Part shown: one piece after another, positions 60,997-64,000 of the stretch
Numbering within the stretch: position 1 is the stretch's first letter
Layout of the letters: each line of letters opens with the position of its first letter
Assembly: GCA_963790065.1 (NCBI GenBank)
Contig: CAWBNK010000019.1
Span: 62,001 to 126,000 of the forward strand
DNA length: 64,000 nucleotides
Direction of reading: 5' to 3'
Source: Palsa-504 sp963790065
Lineage (GTDB): Bacteria; Actinomycetota; Actinomycetes; Streptosporangiales; Streptosporangiaceae
Made by a program: the position numbers and the translations under genes
The notes under the pieces: generated by a model
What the model saw: only the letters and a program-made list of their open reading frames with translations
The model's database searches: none
Told to the model about the DNA's origin: nothing

Positions 60997-62366
60997 TACC
61001 GGTCCACGCCTCCCATCACGGGATCGATGCTCGCGATCGCGGGGATCAGGTCGGCCACGAAACCGCCTTCGCACATGGCGGCGACCGACTGCAGGTGGGT
61101 GAACGACGGGTCGCGCAGGTGCACCCGGTACGGCCTGGTCCCCCCGTCGCTGACCACGTGCGCGGCCAGCTCGCCGCGGGGCGACTCGATGGCCGCGTAG
61201 GCCTGGCCGGCGGGCACCCGGAACCCCTCGGTGATCAGCTTGAAATGGTGGATGAGCGCCTCCATGGACTGCCCCATGATGTGCGCGATGTGCTCGGGAG
61301 ACGGGCCGAGCCCGTCCGGGCCGAGTGACAGCCGGGCCGGCCAGCCGATCTTGGCGTCCTGCACCATCACCGGGTCATTGCCGCCAGATCCGCGCTCGGA
61401 CAGCCGGTCAGCGCACTGCCTGATGATCTTCAGCGACTGCTCGATCTCTTCCATCCTGATCAGGTACCGGCCGTAGGCGTCGCACGTGTCGCGGGTCGGC
61501 ACGTCGAAGTCGTAGGTCTCGTAACCGCAGTACGGCTGGGACTTGCGCAGGTCCCAGGGCAGCCCGGTGCACCGCAGCATGGGCCCGGTCACGCCCAGGG
61601 CCATGCAGCCCTGCAGGTCGAGGTAGGCGATGTCCTTGTTCCGGCCGACGAAGATCGGATTGGCGTCGATCAGCGTATGCAGGTCATCCAGGAGTTTCGG
61701 CGCGCTCTCGTCGAACGCGCCGATGGCCGAGAGCGCGCCGGGGGGCAGGTCCTGCGCTACCCCGCCCGGCCGGATGAAGGCGTGGTTCATCCGCAGGCCG
61801 GTGATCAGCTCCAGCAGGTCCAGGCCCCGTTCGCGCATCCGCGCGCCCTGGGTGTAGATGGTGGTGGCGCCGAGTTCCAGGCCCATCGGGGCGATCCCGC
61901 CCAGGTGCGAGGTGATCCGGTTGAGCTCCATCATCAGCACCCGGATGATCTGGGCGCGCTCGGGGATCCGGTCCTCGATGCCGAGCAGCCGCTCCACGGC
62001 CAGGCAGTAGACGGTCTCGTTGAACAGCGGCATCAGGTAGTCCGCCCTAGTGCAGAACGTGACTCCCTGCGTCCAGGTGCGGTACTCCATGTTCTTCTCG
62101 ATGCCGGTGTGCAGGTAGCCGATGGCCGGGCGCACCTCGGCCACGGTCTCGCCCTCCAGCGTGAGGACCAGCCTCAGCACCCCGTGGGTGGACGGGTGCT
62201 GCGGGCCCATGTTGACGACGATCCGCTCGCCGCTCTCGAAGTCCGTGGACTCGTTCGCGGCCGCGATGATCTCATCCCAGTCCTCGCCGGAGACCGTGTA
62301 GACCCGGCCCTCGGTGGCCTCGGCGTCGCTCGCCCCGGCCGCCGCGTGCGGCATGCCGCTGGTCAT
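60996..62366 (-). CDS. nuoD: NADH-quinone oxidoreductase subunit D
   Basis: A 456-aa 49-kDa-type subunit forming the quinone site with NuoB. Hallmarks are VNMGPQHPSTHGVLRLVLTL, the IEKNMEYRTW helix and the C-terminal FTHLQSVAAMCEGG. It is hydrogenase-like but lacks metal ligands, as expected. It overlaps nuoC by four bases. Confidence 0.96.
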   Translation of the reverse strand: MTSGMPHAAAGASDAEATEGRVYTVSGEDWDEIIAAANESTDFESGERIVVNMGPQHPSTHGVLRLVLTLEGETVAEVRPAIGYLHTGIEKNMEYRTWTQGVTFCTRADYLMPLFNETVYCLAVERLLGIEDRIPERAQIIRVLMMELNRITSHLGGIAPMGLELGATTIYTQGARMRERGLDLLELITGLRMNHAFIRPGGVAQDLPPGALSAIGAFDESAPKLLDDLHTLIDANPIFVGRNKDIAYLDLQGCMALGVTGPMLRCTGLPWDLRKSQPYCGYETYDFDVPTRDTCDAYGRYLIRMEEIEQSLKIIRQCADRLSERGSGGNDPVMVQDAKIGWPARLSLGPDGLGPSPEHIAHIMGQSMEALIHHFKLITEGFRVPAGQAYAAIESPRGELAAHVVSDGGTRPYRVHLRDPSFTHLQSVAAMCEGGFVADLIPAIASIDPVMGGVDR

Positions 62367-63115
62367 TGGTAGTGCCTCCGCTCTTCGGGAGGGGGAATCT
62401 TGGCGCCGCGGTACTCCACCGGGATGCCGCCGAGCGGGTAGTCCTTGCGCTGCGGGTGGCCCTTCCAGTCGTCAGGCATCTGGATCCTGGTCAGCGCGGG
62501 ATGCCCGTCGAAGATGATGCCGAAGAAATCCCACGTCTCCCGCTCGTGCCAGTTGCAGGTCGGGTACACGCCGACTAGCGAGGGAATGTGCGGGTCGGCG
62601 TCCGGCGCGCTGACCTCCAGCCGCACCCGGCGGTTATGGGTGATGGACAGCATGTGGTACACGGCGTGCAGCTCGCGGCCGGCCTCGTCCGGGTAGTGCA
62701 CGCCGGACACGCCGCTGCACAGCTCGAAGCGGAGCGCCGGGTCGTCGCGCAGCTTCGCCGCCACCTCGGGCAGCCGCTCCCGGCGCACGTGGAAGGTCAG
62801 CTCGCCCCGGTCGACCACGACTCGCTCGATGGCGTCGGACAGGCCAAGGGTGTCGGCGATCTCGTCGAAGTAGGAGCCGTACGGGCGCGGGCTGTCCAGC
62901 GGCGGCGCCTGGTACACCCGCAGCAGCCCGAACCCGGAGGTGTCCGGGCTGCCCTGCACGCCGAACATGCCCATCCGCGTGACCGGCTCGTTCAGCCGCT
63001 CCTCGCCAAGCCGGGCGGGCAGGTTAGCCTCCGCGTCCGGCACCGGGCCCTGCGGCCCGGCCGAGCCCTGGGTCTGCTCGGGTCTGGCCGGCCCGTCCTT
63101 GGCCGGTCCGCTCAC
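62363..63115 (-). CDS. nuoC: NADH-quinone oxidoreductase subunit C
   Basis: A 250-aa 30-kDa-type subunit from a GTG at 63115. The signature is YPTCNWHERETWDFFGIIF, with HPALTRIQMPDDWKGHPQRK near the end. The N-terminal 50 residues are a low-complexity extension. It overlaps nuoB by four bases. Confidence 0.95.
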   Translation of the reverse strand: MSGPAKDGPARPEQTQGSAGPQGPVPDAEANLPARLGEERLNEPVTRMGMFGVQGSPDTSGFGLLRVYQAPPLDSPRPYGSYFDEIADTLGLSDAIERVVVDRGELTFHVRRERLPEVAAKLRDDPALRFELCSGVSGVHYPDEAGRELHAVYHMLSITHNRRVRLEVSAPDADPHIPSLVGVYPTCNWHERETWDFFGIIFDGHPALTRIQMPDDWKGHPQRKDYPLGGIPVEYRGAKIPPPEERRHYQ

Positions 63116-63672
63116 AGCTGTGACCCCTCGGGTGCGGTCAGGTGCAGCGGCGCGAAGCCGAGGCGGGCGTTCTCCAGCTCGGTGATCTCCTGGTCGCGGT
63201 CCTTGCCGAGCTTCATGTTCATGATCTTGTCGTGCAGCTTGAGGATCGCGTCGAGCAGCATCTCCGGGCGTGGCGGGCAGCCGGGCAGGTAGATGTCGAC
63301 CGGGATGACGTGATCCACGCCCTGCACAATCGCGTAGTTGTTGAACATGCCGCCGCTTGAGGCGCATACGCCCATCGAGATGACCCACTTGGGGTCGGAC
63401 ATCTGGTCGTAAATCTGCCTTGTCACCGGGGCCATCTTCTGGCTGAGCCGGCCGGCCACGATCATCAGGTCGGCCTGGCGCGGGGTGTTGGAGGCCCGTT
63501 CCATGCCGAACCTGGCCAGGTCGTGCTTGGGGCTGCCGGTCTGGAACAGCTCGATGGCGCAGCACGCCAGGCCGAAGGTGGCCGGCCACACCGACCGGGC
63601 CCGGGCCCAGCCCGCCAGCTTCTCCACCGAGGTCAGCAGCACGCCGCTCGGCAGCTTCTCTTCAAGACCCAT
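63112..63672 (-). CDS. nuoB: NADH-quinone oxidoreductase subunit B
   Basis: A 186-aa protein carrying the last cluster, N2, before quinone. The ligands are the tandem cysteines in FGLACCAIE, the Cys in VISMGVCASSGGMF and that in YLPGCPPRPE. It starts three bases after the nuoA stop and overlaps nuoC by four bases. Confidence 0.96.
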   Translation of the reverse strand: MGLEEKLPSGVLLTSVEKLAGWARARSVWPATFGLACCAIELFQTGSPKHDLARFGMERASNTPRQADLMIVAGRLSQKMAPVTRQIYDQMSDPKWVISMGVCASSGGMFNNYAIVQGVDHVIPVDIYLPGCPPRPEMLLDAILKLHDKIMNMKLGKDRDQEITELENARLGFAPLHLTAPEGSQL

Positions 63673-63675
63673 GGC

Positions 63676-64000
63676 TTAATCCCATTCCAGGCCGCCGCGC
63701 CGCCAGACGTAGGCGTAGGCGACGAGCACCGTGATTACGAAGGTCACCATCTCGACCAGGCCGAAGACGCCGAGCTTGTCGAAGGCGACCGCCCAGGGAT
63801 ACAGGAAAATGATCTCGATGTCGAACACGATGAACAACATCGCGGTCAGGTAGTACTTGACCGGGATGCGGTCCCCGCCCGGCGGGTGCGGCGTCGGCTC
63901 GATGCCGCACTCGTAGCTTTCCAGCTTGGCCCGATTCCATCGCTTCGGCCCGGCGACGGCGCCCATGGTAACCGAGAACGCGGCAAAGCCGAGGGCCAGC
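63676..64000 (-). CDS. nuoA: NADH-quinone oxidoreductase subunit A, 5' end outside window
   Basis: The frame is open to the right edge, so the start lies beyond 64000; the ATG at 63966 is internal. Visible are the end of the first helix (LALGFAAFSVTM), the loop AKLESYECGIEPTPHPPGGD with the conserved Cys, and two further helices (MLFIVFDIEIIFLYPWAVAF, then MVTFVITVLVAYAYVW). It is the first gene of the nuo operon by the usual order. Confidence 0.94.
   Translation of the reverse strand, partial: LALGFAAFSVTMGAVAGPKRWNRAKLESYECGIEPTPHPPGGDRIPVKYYLTAMLFIVFDIEIIFLYPWAVAFDKLGVFGLVEMVTFVITVLVAYAYVWRRGGLEWD

Overview
The window comes from a high-GC actinobacterium. Codon use is GC-rich throughout, a mycothiol-type enzyme of the MDMPI/DinB fold is present, and a 14-gene nuo operon is followed by a polyprenyl diphosphate synthase gene. 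A KorAB 2-oxoacid:ferredoxin oxidoreductase sits nearby. The order cannot be fixed from sequence alone; a Streptosporangiales-like soil actinomycete would fit.

There are three zones. (1) 1-4.3 kb holds a partial CHAT-domain protease gene, a divergent NmrA-like oxidoreductase/TetR pair, a second TetR gene and a metallo-beta-lactamase-fold gene that has lost its metal-binding motif. (2) 4.3-38.9 kb is an accessory region. It is bounded on the right by an intact tRNA-Tyr gene (38813-38897, minus strand) and is punctuated by three copies of that tRNA's 3' half (4395, 31291, 36825). I read this as a tandem array of elements integrated at tRNA-Tyr. Each junction carries a hairpin terminator, and the element side of each shadow copy carries a conserved end module. 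The first element (about 27 kb) mixes intact genes with many truncated ones, a frameshifted tyrosine recombinase gene and two IS110-family insertions. The second (5.5 kb) has two toxin-antitoxin-like pairs and a 2OG-Fe(II) oxygenase gene with two in-frame stops. The third is little more than end sequences carrying a second copy of the same IS110 element. (3) 38.9-64 kb is core chromosome: YajQ, an M48 (HtpX-like) protease, KorAB, a flavin disulfide reductase, a VOC protein, MsrA, a polyprenyl synthase and nuoN to nuoA on the minus strand.

The most interesting signal lies in the 27-kb element. An ECF sigma factor gene (21527-22210) with a short Cys/His anti-sigma-like partner, plus decayed paralogues of both, sits among genes preceded by a two-box motif, [GC]GTAAG-N18-GCYNAY. 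I found eight instances with exactly 18 bases between the boxes. Most lie upstream of intact genes: an MFS exporter, a DUF427 protein, a peroxiredoxin-SDR-DUF1684 operon, a tiny secreted peptide and a secreted beta-propeller. Two lie upstream of decayed copies of the propeller and DUF427 genes. This looks like a self-contained, partly duplicated sigma regulon.

The nuo genes mostly overlap or nearly touch and form one transcription unit for respiratory complex I; the polyprenyl synthase downstream probably makes the menaquinone side chain that complex I reduces.
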